64,000 nt of DNA from Sphingomonas zeae. Its GTDB lineage: Bacteria > Pseudomonadota > Alphaproteobacteria > Sphingomonadales > Sphingomonadaceae. A program made the position numbers and the translations under genes. Of the stretch, positions 24,366 to 32,595 are shown piece after piece. Each line of letters starts with the position of its first letter. Positions within the stretch are counted from its first letter, which is position 1. The DNA is taken from assembly GCF_014197135.1 (NCBI RefSeq), contig NZ_JACIFA010000001.1, positions 558,001-622,000 of the forward strand. The letters run 5' to 3'. The notes under the pieces were generated by a model. It worked only from the letters and a program-made list of their open reading frames with translations, made no database searches and was not told where the DNA came from.

Positions 24366-25226
24366 ATGACGCCTCATGAGAATCGATATTGGTGGTCGAA
24401 GGACGGCCTGCGGCTCCATGCGCGCGACTATCCCGGCTCGGACGCGCTGCCTCCCGTCATTTGCCTGCCCGGCCTGACCCGCAACGCCCGCGATTTCGAG
24501 GGGCTGGCCGAGGCGCTGGCGGGACGCGCGCGCGTCATCGCGGTCAGTTTTCGGGGGCGGGGCGAGAGCGCCTATGCCAAGGACCCGATGACCTATGTGC
24601 CGCTGACCTATGTCCAGGATGTCGAGGCGATGCTCGACGAATTCGGCATCGGCCGGTTCGTGGCGGTCGGCACCTCGCTGGGCGGGATCGTGACGATGGC
24701 GCTGGCCGCGACCGCGCGCGGGCGGCTGTCGGGCGCGGTGTTCAATGACATCGGGCCGGAGATAGAGGCGGCGGGGCTGGCCCGGATCCGCGGCTATGTC
24801 GGCAAGGGGCAGAGCTTTCCCACCTGGCTGCACGCCGCGCGCTGTCTCCAGGAGAGTAACGAGGACGTCTATCCCGATTGGGGCATAGAGGACTGGCTGG
24901 CCATGGCCAAGCGCACCCATCGGTTAACCAGCGCGGGGCGGATCGTGCTGGACTATGATCTCAAGATCGCCGAGCCGTTCCGCGTGCCCAATACCGAGGG
25001 CGGGCCGGACATGTGGGCGGCGCTCGACGCGCTGAACGGCGTTCCGACGCTGGTGGTGCGCGGCGAGCGGTCGGATATCCTGAGCGCGACCGTCGCCGAT
25101 CGGATGGTCGAACGCCTGTCCCCGTCCGAACTGGTCACGGTGCCGGGTGTCGGCCACACGCCGCTCCTCACCGAGCCGGAAGCGCTGGCCGGGATCGGGC
25201 GTTTGCTGGATAGGGTGGCGGGATAG
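24366..25226 (+). CDS. Alpha/beta hydrolase
   Basis: A 286-residue soluble alpha/beta hydrolase. The nucleophile elbow is GTSLGG with Ser104. The acid is probably Asp237 (RGERSDILS) and the base His264 (GVGHTP). The oxyanion region is ICLPGLTRNARDF. The substrate cannot be told from sequence; related proteins are annotated loosely as esterases or lactonases. The ribosome site GGAGGA lies nine bases before ATG. It is divergent from selO. Confidence 0.88.
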   Translation: MTPHENRYWWSKDGLRLHARDYPGSDALPPVICLPGLTRNARDFEGLAEALAGRARVIAVSFRGRGESAYAKDPMTYVPLTYVQDVEAMLDEFGIGRFVAVGTSLGGIVTMALAATARGRLSGAVFNDIGPEIEAAGLARIRGYVGKGQSFPTWLHAARCLQESNEDVYPDWGIEDWLAMAKRTHRLTSAGRIVLDYDLKIAEPFRVPNTEGGPDMWAALDALNGVPTLVVRGERSDILSATVADRMVERLSPSELVTVPGVGHTPLLTEPEALAGIGRLLDRVAG

Positions 25227-25488
25227 AATCCATTTGCGGCCGAGCCGGACCCCGTTGGTTTGTGCATTACAAAAAGCACAGCAACCATCCCGGCGAAGGC
25301 CGGGATCCAGTCGGGGAGGCGTTGGTAAGTCATACCCACGACCACGCCACTGGACCCCGGCCTTCGCCGGGGTGGGATGTTGGAGGCGAGCGCTGACTTT
25401 GCAACGATCGCCTGCGAGTCAGGAAAAGGCGAATATGGGGTGGTGCTAGCGGTTTTCATCGCGCCCGCCGCCCGCTAATCCGGCGGCC
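25227..25488. repeat. Spacer with an inverted pair of CCCGGCCTTCGCCGG repeats
   Basis: Two inverted copies of one unit lie 40 bases apart: 25286-25310 (CATCCCGGCGAAGGCCGGGA, then TCCAG) and 25349-25379 (CTGGACCCCGGCCTTCGCCG, then GGGTGGGATG). They can form a long hairpin. A single copy occurs at 14208-14234. No gene is seen in this spacer. Confidence 0.75.
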
Positions 25489-26625
25489 ATGGCCCGTCCG
25501 CTGAACATCCTGCACCTCCATTCCTCCTTCTCGCTGGGCGGCAAGGAGGCGCGCGCGGTCGCGTTGATGAATGCCTTTGGCGATGCCGCGAAGCACACGA
25601 TCGTCTCCGCCATGCCCGACGAACTGGGGGCACGCGATGCCATCGCCAAGGGCATCCGGTACGAGATCGCGCAGGACGCTCCGCCGCTGACCGGCAAGCC
25701 CTCCGTCAAGCGATACGAGGCGATCGCGGCCTATATGCGCCGCTTCGATCTGGTGCTGACCTATAATTGGGGCGCGATCGACGGGGTGATGGCGCGCCGC
25801 GTCTATGCCAAGGGCGCGCCGCCGCTGGTTCATCATGAGGATGGCTTCAACGCCGACGAGGCGCGGGGCCTCAAGATCGAACGCAACATCTATCGCCGCA
25901 TCGCCCTGTCGGCGGCGGATGCGCTCGCGGTGCCCAGCCATATCCTGGAGGCGATCGCGCTCCAGATCTGGAAACAGCCCGCCGCGCGGGTCCACCGCAT
26001 TCCCAACGGCATCGACACGAAGCTCTACACCCGCGATCCCGATCCCAAGGGTATTCCCGGCTTCGTCCGCCAGCCCAAGGAGATTGTGGTCGGCGCGCTG
26101 GCGGGCCTGCGCGTGGTCAAGAACCTGCCCATGCTGGTCCGTGCGATGGGCGGCATTCCCAATCGTTTCCGGCTGGTGATCGTGGGTGAGGGGCCGGAGC
26201 GCGCAAATATCCAGCAGGCCGCGGCCGCCATGGGCATCGCCGACCGGCTGGTCATGCCGGGCTTCCTGGAGCGGCCCTATAACTATATCCGCCATTTCGA
26301 CATTGTCGCGCTGTCGTCGCTGTCCGAACAGGCGCCGATCTCGGTGCTGGAGGGGATGGCGGCCGGGCTGCCCATCGCCTCGCTGCCGGTGGGTGACGTG
26401 TCGATGATGGTGTCCGAGCCCAATCGCCAGTTCATTGCCGACGCCCCTAATGAGGTGCGTCTGCGCGATGTGATCCAGGCGTTGATCGCGCATCCCGAAT
26501 TGCGGGCCGAAGCGGGGGCGGCCAATCAGGCGCGGGTGCGCGCCGAATTCGACCAGGCGCAGATGGTCGCGCGCTACAAGGCTTTGTACGAACAGGTCCT
26601 GGGGCGACCCGGCGCGCTGGGGTGA
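25489..26625 (+). CDS. Glycosyltransferase, GT4-like (GT-B fold)
   Basis: A 378-residue GT-B glycosyltransferase. The N-terminal acceptor domain starts LNILHLHSSFSLGGKEARAV, with the glycine-rich turn typical of GT4 enzymes. The nucleotide-sugar domain has VHRIPNGIDTKLY, GALAGLRVVKNLPMLV, RLVIVGEGPERANIQ, and the family motif SEQAPISVLEGMAAGLPIAS containing the E-x7-E pair. It probably builds a surface or exopolysaccharide glycan. There is no neighbouring polysaccharide cluster, so the product is unknown. Confidence 0.9.
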   Translation: MARPLNILHLHSSFSLGGKEARAVALMNAFGDAAKHTIVSAMPDELGARDAIAKGIRYEIAQDAPPLTGKPSVKRYEAIAAYMRRFDLVLTYNWGAIDGVMARRVYAKGAPPLVHHEDGFNADEARGLKIERNIYRRIALSAADALAVPSHILEAIALQIWKQPAARVHRIPNGIDTKLYTRDPDPKGIPGFVRQPKEIVVGALAGLRVVKNLPMLVRAMGGIPNRFRLVIVGEGPERANIQQAAAAMGIADRLVMPGFLERPYNYIRHFDIVALSSLSEQAPISVLEGMAAGLPIASLPVGDVSMMVSEPNRQFIADAPNEVRLRDVIQALIAHPELRAEAGAANQARVRAEFDQAQMVARYKALYEQVLGRPGALG

Positions 26626-26742
26626 GACAGGAAGGGCTGAATCCGGCGATACAATGAGGCACCGGACCGTGCCGTTAATTCCCCCTCGCTAAGCGATTCT
26701 AACACGCTATATGAAACCCTTTCGGACCAGTAAGGTGAAGAC

Positions 26743-28146
26743 GTGTTCAAAGGCTTGAGCCCCATCCTGTACAACGGCCGCGAGGTTTGGCCGCTGATCG
26801 AAGGCGGGAAGGGCGTTGCTGCGACCAATCACGCTTCTGCTGGCGCCTGGGCGGCGGCGGGCGGCGTCGGCACCGTGTCGGCGGTGAACGCCGACAGCTA
26901 TGATGCCGAGGGCAAGATCATTCCCCAGATCTACCGCGCGCTGACCCGGCGCGAGCGGCATGAGGAACTGATCGAATATGCCATCGAAGGCGCGGTCCAG
27001 CAGGTGAAGCGTGCCTGGGACATTGCCGGTGGCAAGGGCGCGATCAATATCAACGTGCTGTGGGAAATGGGCGGCGCGCAGCGGGTGTTGGAAGGCGTAC
27101 TGGCACGCACCAAGGGGCTGGTTGCGGGCGTCACCTGTGGCGCGGGCATGCCCTATAAGCTGTCCGAGATCGCGGCGCATCATCAGGTCAGCTATCTGCC
27201 GATCGTGTCCTCGGGCCGCGCCTTCCGCGCGTTGTGGAAGCGCGCCTATTCCAAGGCGTCGGAATGGCTGGCGGCGGTGGTCTATGAAGACCCCTGGCTG
27301 GCCGGCGGCCATAACGGCCTGTCCAACGCCGAAGACCCGTTGCAGCCGCAGGACCCTTACCCCCGCGTGAAGGCGCTACGCGACACGATGCGCGAGGGCG
27401 GCATTTCGGACGACGTGCCGATCGTGATGGCGGGCGGCGTCTGGTATTTGCGCGACTGGACCAACTGGATCGACAATCCCGAACTGGGCAAGATCGCCTT
27501 CCAGTTCGGCACGCGGCCCCTGCTGACGCAGGAAAGCCCCATCCCCGAGGAGTGGAAGCAGCGGCTGATGACGATCGAGGAGGGCGATGTCCTGCTCCAT
27601 CGCTTCTCGCCGACCGGTTTCTATTCCAGCGCGGTACGCAATCCCTTCCTGCGCAGCCTGGAGGCGCGTTCGGAGCGCCAGATCGCCTTCTCCACCCAGG
27701 AAGCGGGCGATCATGTCTTCCAGCTCGACGTGGGCGTGAAGGGCAAGAATTTCTGGGTGACGAAGGGCGACCTGCTGCGCGCACGCGAATGGTTCGGTGC
27801 CGGCTTCACCATGGCGCTGAAGACGCCGGACAACACGCTGGTCTTCGTGTCGCCTGAGGAAGCCAAGGAAATCCGCAAGGATCAGGCCGACTGCATGGGC
27901 TGCCTGTCGCAGTGCCTGTTCTCGAGCTGGGCGGACAGCGAGACCAACTCGACCGGCCGTCTGGCCGACCCGCGCAGCTTCTGCATCCAGAAGACGCTGC
28001 AGGACATCGCTCATGGCGGCGATGTCGAGCAGAACCTGATGTTCGCGGGCCACGCGGCCTATAACTTCAAGCGCGATCCCTTCTATTCGAACGGGTTCGT
28101 GCCGACGGTGAAGCAGCTGGTCGACCGTATCCTGACCGGGGACTAA
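26743..28146 (+). CDS. NAD(P)H-dependent flavin oxidoreductase (nitronate monooxygenase family)
   Basis: A 467-residue FMN-binding TIM-barrel protein of the nitronate monooxygenase/2-nitropropane dioxygenase family. Visible features are GGVGTVSAVNADSYD near the start, the flavin-binding VTCGAGMPYKL (about residues 127-137), IVMAGGVWYLRDW and AFQFGTRPLLTQESPIP. The C-terminal extension from about 330 includes a Cys pair, CMGCLSQCLFSS, which is unusual for simple NMOs and might bind a cofactor. The start is GTG behind TAAGGTGAAGAC. The exact substrate is unknown. Confidence 0.87.
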   Translation: MFKGLSPILYNGREVWPLIEGGKGVAATNHASAGAWAAAGGVGTVSAVNADSYDAEGKIIPQIYRALTRRERHEELIEYAIEGAVQQVKRAWDIAGGKGAININVLWEMGGAQRVLEGVLARTKGLVAGVTCGAGMPYKLSEIAAHHQVSYLPIVSSGRAFRALWKRAYSKASEWLAAVVYEDPWLAGGHNGLSNAEDPLQPQDPYPRVKALRDTMREGGISDDVPIVMAGGVWYLRDWTNWIDNPELGKIAFQFGTRPLLTQESPIPEEWKQRLMTIEEGDVLLHRFSPTGFYSSAVRNPFLRSLEARSERQIAFSTQEAGDHVFQLDVGVKGKNFWVTKGDLLRAREWFGAGFTMALKTPDNTLVFVSPEEAKEIRKDQADCMGCLSQCLFSSWADSETNSTGRLADPRSFCIQKTLQDIAHGGDVEQNLMFAGHAAYNFKRDPFYSNGFVPTVKQLVDRILTGD

Positions 28147-28149
28147 GCT

Positions 28150-28620
28150 ATGGTGATGGTGCCGGAACTCTTCGCGACGTTATGCAGCGTCGCGGGGGCG
28201 ATGGCACCATTTCCCGATGGCTGGTGGATCATCGGCAGCGCAGCGATGGCGCTGCATGGTGTCGATGCGGGATCGGTTCACGACGTCGATCTACTGATCG
28301 AAGCCGGACTGACCGATGCGGTATTCGATCATCTCGGCGTTGAGCGGATCGCATTGCGACCCGATCCCCTATTTTGCTCGATGGCGTTTGCGAAGTGGGA
28401 TGCCGCGCCGGTTCCGGTCGAGGTGATGGCCGGTTTCCATGTCGCCGTTGCGGGACGCTGGCAGCCAGTCGAGCCGCGAACGCGCCAGCGGATCGTTACG
28501 GCAGAGGGGGCGCTGTTCGTACCCGACCGGCAAGAGTTGCTCGCACTGTTCCGCCTTTTCGGACGACCGAAGGACGCGCCGCGTATCAAAGCGCTGTTAT
28601 CGGCGGAAGCGGCGGTGTGA
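28150..28620 (+). CDS. Nucleotidyltransferase-fold protein
   Basis: A 156-residue protein starting three bases after the flavin oxidoreductase stop, so probably co-transcribed. The segment WWIIGSAAMALHGVD, then HDVDLLIEAG (about residues 25-53), fits the GS-x(n)-DxD pattern of small nucleotidyltransferase-fold proteins like those in AbiEii or MNT antitoxin families. A possible third carboxylate lies in VPVEVMAG. No HEPN or other toxin partner is adjacent, so a toxin-antitoxin role is not supported. Function is unknown. Confidence 0.75.
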   Translation: MVMVPELFATLCSVAGAMAPFPDGWWIIGSAAMALHGVDAGSVHDVDLLIEAGLTDAVFDHLGVERIALRPDPLFCSMAFAKWDAAPVPVEVMAGFHVAVAGRWQPVEPRTRQRIVTAEGALFVPDRQELLALFRLFGRPKDAPRIKALLSAEAAV

Positions 28621-28642
28621 CCCGCCGCTTCCGCGCGATGGA

Positions 28643-28834
28643 TCAGTCGGCGACGGTGCCGACCACTGCCCCTGCCGTACCGCCGACCGCGGCGCCTTTC
28701 TCGACGCTGCCGCCCGTCGCCGCCGCGACGCCTGCGCCGCCCGCACCACCGATGGCGGCGCCCTTGAGCGTCGAACAGGCTGAAATCGACAGGGTGGTCG
28801 CGACCAAGGTGAAGGCAATCGCCAGCTTTTTCAT
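28643..28834 (-). CDS. Small glycine-zipper lipoprotein
   Basis: A 63-residue lipoprotein precursor. The signal peptide MKKLAIAFTLVATTLSIS ends in a lipobox-like ISAC, with acylation at Cys20. The mature part is a glycine-zipper of the osmotically inducible OsmB type (GAAIGGAGGAGVAAA, then GAAVGGTAGAVVG), expected to sit in a membrane. The ATG at 28834 follows CAGGAGCTACCCCC. An EcfG-like promoter is placed just upstream, consistent with stress induction. Confidence 0.85.
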   Translation of the reverse strand: MKKLAIAFTLVATTLSISACSTLKGAAIGGAGGAGVAAATGGSVEKGAAVGGTAGAVVGTVAD

Positions 28835-28866
28835 GGGGGTAGCTCCTGTTTGAATGACAGGAGGGG

Positions 28867-28892
28867 AATGCCGGGAAGCCAAAAGGGGTTCC
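28867..28892 (-). promoter_or_regulatory. EcfG-like general stress promoter for the glycine-zipper lipoprotein
   Basis: On the minus strand GGAAC (28888-28892) is followed after 17 bases by CATT (28867-28870). This is one base off the GGAAC-N16/17-CGTT consensus of the alphaproteobacterial general stress sigma factor EcfG. The geometry to the ribosome site and ATG (about 33 bases from -10 to start) is sensible. Confidence 0.4.
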
Positions 28893-28992
28893 GCGCCGCA
28901 ACATTTTGACATGGAGCGAGGATCGACGATCCCGTCGGGCTGGGATGGGCATAAGGTTGATCCGAGCTATGGCCTGTGTCAGGCGACACGCC

Positions 28993-29355
28993 ATGCAACC
29001 AGAAATCCGCGCCATCGTCGCCGCCTCGTCCCACGCCTTCGTGACCGGCAAGAAGGTCGCCGGACTCTATGACCAGTCAGCGGACCGGCATCTGCGGATC
29101 GCGGCGGAGGCCCGTGGCGAGCATCTACAGGGCCTGGACGGCGACCGAAACGTGAAGTTCGGCGGCACGCTTCCCGAACTGCGCGAGACCGGAACCGGCG
29201 CGGCGATCTATATGGAAGTCACCGATGGGGAGACCAAGGGGTTCGACCGCAGCAGCGCCGGCCACTTCACCTGCCGGATCGAGGATCAGGTCGTGCAACT
29301 CTACGATCACGCGGAGAGCGCATGGTTCACCTTCGTCGTCCAGACTGTCGAGTGA
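28993..29355 (+). CDS. Hypothetical protein
   Basis: A 120-residue protein of unknown function, with no signal peptide or membrane segment. It starts MQPEIRAIVAASSHAFVTGK, has a central HLRIAAEARGEHLQGLDGDR and ends in a beta-rich segment FTCRIEDQVVQLYDHAESAW. The frame is open further upstream to 28906, but the ATG at 28993 begins the part with gene-like composition; upstream starts at 28945 and 28969 remain possible. It is divergent from the lipoprotein gene. Confidence 0.6.
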   Translation: MQPEIRAIVAASSHAFVTGKKVAGLYDQSADRHLRIAAEARGEHLQGLDGDRNVKFGGTLPELRETGTGAAIYMEVTDGETKGFDRSSAGHFTCRIEDQVVQLYDHAESAWFTFVVQTVE

Positions 29356-29379
29356 TGGTGCTCGGCGGCTGATAGCGTC

Positions 29380-30384
29380 TCAAAGCCACCCCTCCAGCAC
29401 CTGATCCGGCGGTCGGTGGCCGTCGGCCCAGCTGCGGATATTGGCGATGACCTTTTCGCCTGAGGCGACGCGCCCCTCCAGCGTGGCCGAGCCCATATGC
29501 GGGGTCAGCACGACATTGGGGAGCGCGAGCAGGCGCGGGTCGATTTCGGGCTCGTGCCGCCACACGTCCAGCCCCGCGCCCGCCAGCCGTCCATTCTCCA
29601 GCGCCTCGACCATCGCATCCTCGTCGACGATCCCGCCCCGGCTGGCGTTGATGAGATAGACATGGGGGCGCATCAGCGCGATGCGGCGGCGGTCGATCAG
29701 GTCGTGGCTGTCGGCGTTGAGCGGCGTATGGATCGACACGATGTCGACCGCGCCCAGCATCGCGTCGAGATCGTCATACCAGCTCGCGCCCAGCTCCGCC
29801 TCGATGCTGGCGGGCAGGCGGCGGCGATTGTGATAATGGATCGACAGGCCAAAGGCACGCGCGCGCCGCGCAACCGCCTGGCCGATCCGGCCCATGCCGA
29901 CGATGCCCAGCGCCTTGCCGCCGATGCGATGGCCCAGCATCCCGCCGGGGCTCCAGCCCTTCCACGCGCCCGAACGGACCAGCTTCTCCCCCTCGGCCAG
30001 ACGGCGTGGCACCGACAGGATCAGCGCCATCGTCATGTCGGCGGTGTCCTCGGTCAGGACGCCCGGCGTATTGGTGACGATGATGCGACGCGCGCGCGCC
30101 GCCTTCAGGTCGATATGGTTCACGCCTGCGCCGAAATTGGCAATCAGCTTCAGCCGGGGGCCAGCACCCGCGATCAGCTCCGCGTCAATCGCATCGGTGA
30201 CAGTGGGGACCAGTACGTCGCAATCGGCCACCGCGGCGACCAGCCGCTCCCGGCTCATCTTTTCGTCGGATCGGTTGAACTGCGTTTCGAACAGCGCAGC
30301 CATCCGCTCCATCACGGGATCGGGCAGTTCGCGGGTGACGACCACCCTGGGGTTCAGGCAGCGGCGTGGATCGACCATGACCAT
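29380..30384 (-). CDS. D-2-hydroxyacid dehydrogenase (glyoxylate/hydroxypyruvate reductase-like)
   Basis: A 334-residue NAD(P)-dependent dehydrogenase. The Rossmann motif is GIVGMGRIGQAVARRA (about residues 160-175), and the substrate-binding strand is NFGAGVNHID. The catalytic triad is complete: Arg249 in NASRGG, Glu278 in WRHEP and His296 in LTPHMGS. The GAGVNHID form and overall layout suggest glyoxylate or hydroxypyruvate reduction, but substrate calls within this family are uncertain. Starts at 30384 or 30378 are equally likely (MVMVDPRR). Confidence 0.88.
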   Translation of the reverse strand: MVMVDPRRCLNPRVVVTRELPDPVMERMAALFETQFNRSDEKMSRERLVAAVADCDVLVPTVTDAIDAELIAGAGPRLKLIANFGAGVNHIDLKAARARRIIVTNTPGVLTEDTADMTMALILSVPRRLAEGEKLVRSGAWKGWSPGGMLGHRIGGKALGIVGMGRIGQAVARRARAFGLSIHYHNRRRLPASIEAELGASWYDDLDAMLGAVDIVSIHTPLNADSHDLIDRRRIALMRPHVYLINASRGGIVDEDAMVEALENGRLAGAGLDVWRHEPEIDPRLLALPNVVLTPHMGSATLEGRVASGEKVIANIRSWADGHRPPDQVLEGWL

Positions 30385-30500
30385 CGGATTGCGGCAAGCC
30401 CGCAGGTCCGTCAACCGGTGTTCGGACTCGAACACGGTTGAAGCCTTGCCCCGGCTCGGCGTAGAGCAGCGAGCGGGCGGGCAGGCAGGTAAAGGGACAT

Positions 30501-31004
30501 ATGATGCGCAGGTCCATGGCCGGACTGGCAATTTTGGCGATGACGCTGGCGGCGGGGCCGCTCGCCCCGGCGGCGATCGCCGCGCCCGAAAAGCGCGCGG
30601 TGCCTTATTATGGGTCGATCGGCGCTTCGCTGGCGCGGATGCGGACGGGGCCGGCACGCACCTATCCCGCCAGTTGGACCTATCGCCGCGCCGACCTGCC
30701 GGTGAAAGTGGTCGCGGTGTTCAAGGAATGGCGCAAGGTGCAGGACCCGGACGGGACAGAGGGCTGGATGCTTGCGGTCCTGCTGCGCAACACCCGTACC
30801 GCGATCGTGCGCGGCGCCGATCCGCTGCCGATGCGATCCGCCCCCGATGACGGGGCCAAAACCTTGTGGCGTGCCGCACCGGGCGTGGTTGGGCGGATCA
30901 GCGAGTGTAATGGCGGCTGGTGCCGTCTGGACGTGAAGGGGCAGGCTGGGTTTGTGCCTGTCGGTTCGATATGGGGCGTCGAGCCGGGTGAGGTTCTGCC
31001 GTAG
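30501..31004 (+). CDS. Exported SH3-domain protein
   Basis: A 167-residue exported protein. A signal peptide (LAILAMTLAAGPLAPAAIAA, cleavage near residue 28) precedes two bacterial SH3-like repeats. The first covers about 40-100 (ASLARMRTGPARTYPASWTY, then WRKVQDPDGTEGWML). The second covers about 100-165 (LPMRSAPDDGAKTLWRAAPG, then NGGWCRLDVKGQAGFVP). The two Cys (SECNGGWC) may form a disulfide. Such domains usually bind peptidoglycan or envelope proteins. ATG codons at 30501 and 30504 are both possible after AAAGGGA. Confidence 0.85.
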   Translation: MMRRSMAGLAILAMTLAAGPLAPAAIAAPEKRAVPYYGSIGASLARMRTGPARTYPASWTYRRADLPVKVVAVFKEWRKVQDPDGTEGWMLAVLLRNTRTAIVRGADPLPMRSAPDDGAKTLWRAAPGVVGRISECNGGWCRLDVKGQAGFVPVGSIWGVEPGEVLP

Positions 31005-31038
31005 GTTCCTTAGGGCCGTTCGTTCACCTCCAGGCACG

Positions 31039-31140
31039 CCCCTCCCGCTTGCGGGAGGGGATGGGGGAGGGAATGCCGCGGGCGATGGTCTCGGTGAGAC
31101 TCCTTGCCCTCCCCCAACCCCTCCCGCTTGCGGGAGGGGA
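31039..31140. repeat. Intergenic palindromic repeat, family B (copy 1)
   Basis: A roughly 102-base palindromic element. The arms are CCCCTCCCGCTTGCGGGAGG near 31039 and the same sequence near 31119-31138. Each arm is itself a small hairpin. The centre, with GGCGATGGTCTCGGTGAGAC, is shared with the copy at 54079-54188, which lies in the opposite orientation. Confidence 0.85.
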
Positions 31141-31199
31141 GCAAGAAGGGGTTGCTCCCGTCTGCGGGCGGGGCGTGCACAGAACCGAGGGCTACCTCC

Positions 31200-32381
31200 T
31201 TACATCAACTCCACCGCCATCGCAGTGGCCTCGCCCCCGCCGATGCACAGCGACGCGACACCGCGTTTCGCGCCCTTCGTTTCCAAGGCCGACAGCAACG
31301 TCGCCAGCACACGCGCGCCGCTGGCACCGATCGGGTGGCCCAGCGCGCAGGCGCCGCCATGGACGTTCAACCGGTCGTGCGACAGGTCCATGTCGCGCAT
31401 CGCGATCATCGCGACGGCCGCAAAGGCTTCGTTGACCTCGTAGAGATCGGCGTCCCCCGTCGACCATCCCGCCCGCTCCAGCGCCTTGCGCATCGCAAAG
31501 ACCGGCGCGGTAGTGAAGCGGGCAGGGGCATGGGCGTGCGCCGCCTGCGCCACGACCCGCGCGATCGGGGTCAGGCCCAGCCGCTCGGCGACGCTGGCGC
31601 GCGTCATCACCAGCGCGGCCGCACCGTCCGAGATGGACGAGGCGTTGGCCGCCGTGATCGTGCCGTCCTTGGAGAAGGCCGGCTTCAGCGTCGGAATCTT
31701 GGCGGGATCGCCCTTGGCGGGCTGCTCGTCGAGGGTGATCTGCTCCTCGCCCTTGCGGGTCTTGACCGTGACGGCCACGATCTCGCGATCGAACGCGCCC
31801 GACCCTTGCGCCGCCTTGGCGCGTTCCAGCGAGGCGATGGCGAAATCGTCCTGGGCGCCCCGCGTGAACTGATATTCCTGCGCGGCTTCCTCGGCGAAAT
31901 GGCCCATCAGGCGGCCGCGCTCATAGGCGTCCTCCAGTCCGTCGAGGAACATGTGGTCGTACAGCGTGTCATGGCCGATCCGCGCACCGCCGCGATGCTT
32001 GTGGCTGAGATAGGGGGCACCCGTCATGCTCTCCATGCCCCCCGCAACGATCAGGTCGGCCGATCCCGCCGCCAGCGCTTCCGCCGCCATGATCGCGGCC
32101 TGCATTCCCGATCCACACATCTTGTTGACGGTGGTCGCCTCGACATGCTCGCCCAGCCCGGCGAAGATCGCGGCCTGGCGCGCGGGGGCCTGGCCCAGCC
32201 CGGCGGGAAGGACGCAGCCCATGTGAATCCGCTCGACCAGCGCAGGGTCGAGGCCCGCCCGCTCGACCGCGCCCTTGACGGCGGCGGCGCCCAGCTGGGT
32301 GGCGGACAGGCCCGACAGGCTGCCCTGGAACGATCCCATGGGGGTGCGGGCATAGGACAGGATGACGATGGGGTCCGTCAT
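31200..32381 (-). CDS. Acetyl-CoA C-acetyltransferase (thiolase)
   Basis: A 393-residue thiolase. The acyl-accepting Cys89 is in NKMCGSGMQA. The catalytic His is in ALGHPIGASGAR (about residue 349) and the second Cys in CIGGGEATAM (about 379). The EVNEAFAAVA segment is also typical. Biosynthetic-type acetoacetyl-CoA thiolases have this length. No phaB, phaC or HMG-CoA genes are adjacent, so it may serve PHB, ketone-body or general short-chain acyl metabolism. The ATG at 32381 gives the standard start MTDPIVILSYARTP. Confidence 0.93.
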   Translation of the reverse strand: MTDPIVILSYARTPMGSFQGSLSGLSATQLGAAAVKGAVERAGLDPALVERIHMGCVLPAGLGQAPARQAAIFAGLGEHVEATTVNKMCGSGMQAAIMAAEALAAGSADLIVAGGMESMTGAPYLSHKHRGGARIGHDTLYDHMFLDGLEDAYERGRLMGHFAEEAAQEYQFTRGAQDDFAIASLERAKAAQGSGAFDREIVAVTVKTRKGEEQITLDEQPAKGDPAKIPTLKPAFSKDGTITAANASSISDGAAALVMTRASVAERLGLTPIARVVAQAAHAHAPARFTTAPVFAMRKALERAGWSTGDADLYEVNEAFAAVAMIAMRDMDLSHDRLNVHGGACALGHPIGASGARVLATLLSALETKGAKRGVASLCIGGGEATAMAVELM

Positions 32382-32477
32382 GGCATACTCTCCGATTAGG
32401 TCTGTCTTGATGTCGTTGTTTGGTGCGGGCCTTACGCCTTTTGCTTGGGGGCGCAAAGAGGCTAGGGGCCGATTAAA

Positions 32478-32579
32478 GCCCCTCTCCTTCAGGGGAGGGG
32501 TTTGGGGTGGGGCGTCGCCACAGGCGTTGCGTTTGCGGAAACGCCCCACCCCCGACCCCTCCCCTGAAGGAGAGGGGGG
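32478..32579. repeat. Intergenic palindromic repeat, family A (copy 2)
   Basis: Arms GCCCCTCTCCTTCAGGGGAG (from 32478) and their complement (to 32579), continuing into GGGTTTGGGGTGGGGC and CGCCCCACCCCCGACCCC. This is the same family as 22827-22930, with a diverged centre. It lies between the thiolase and prepilin peptidase genes. Confidence 0.85.
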
Positions 32580-32595
32580 AAGATAAGGGATCGGC

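Noticed and set aside
28150..28620. Nucleotidyltransferase-fold gene as the antitoxin of a HEPN/MNT toxin-antitoxin pair
   Set aside because: No HEPN or other small toxin partner on either side; the neighbour is a metabolic flavin oxidoreductase.
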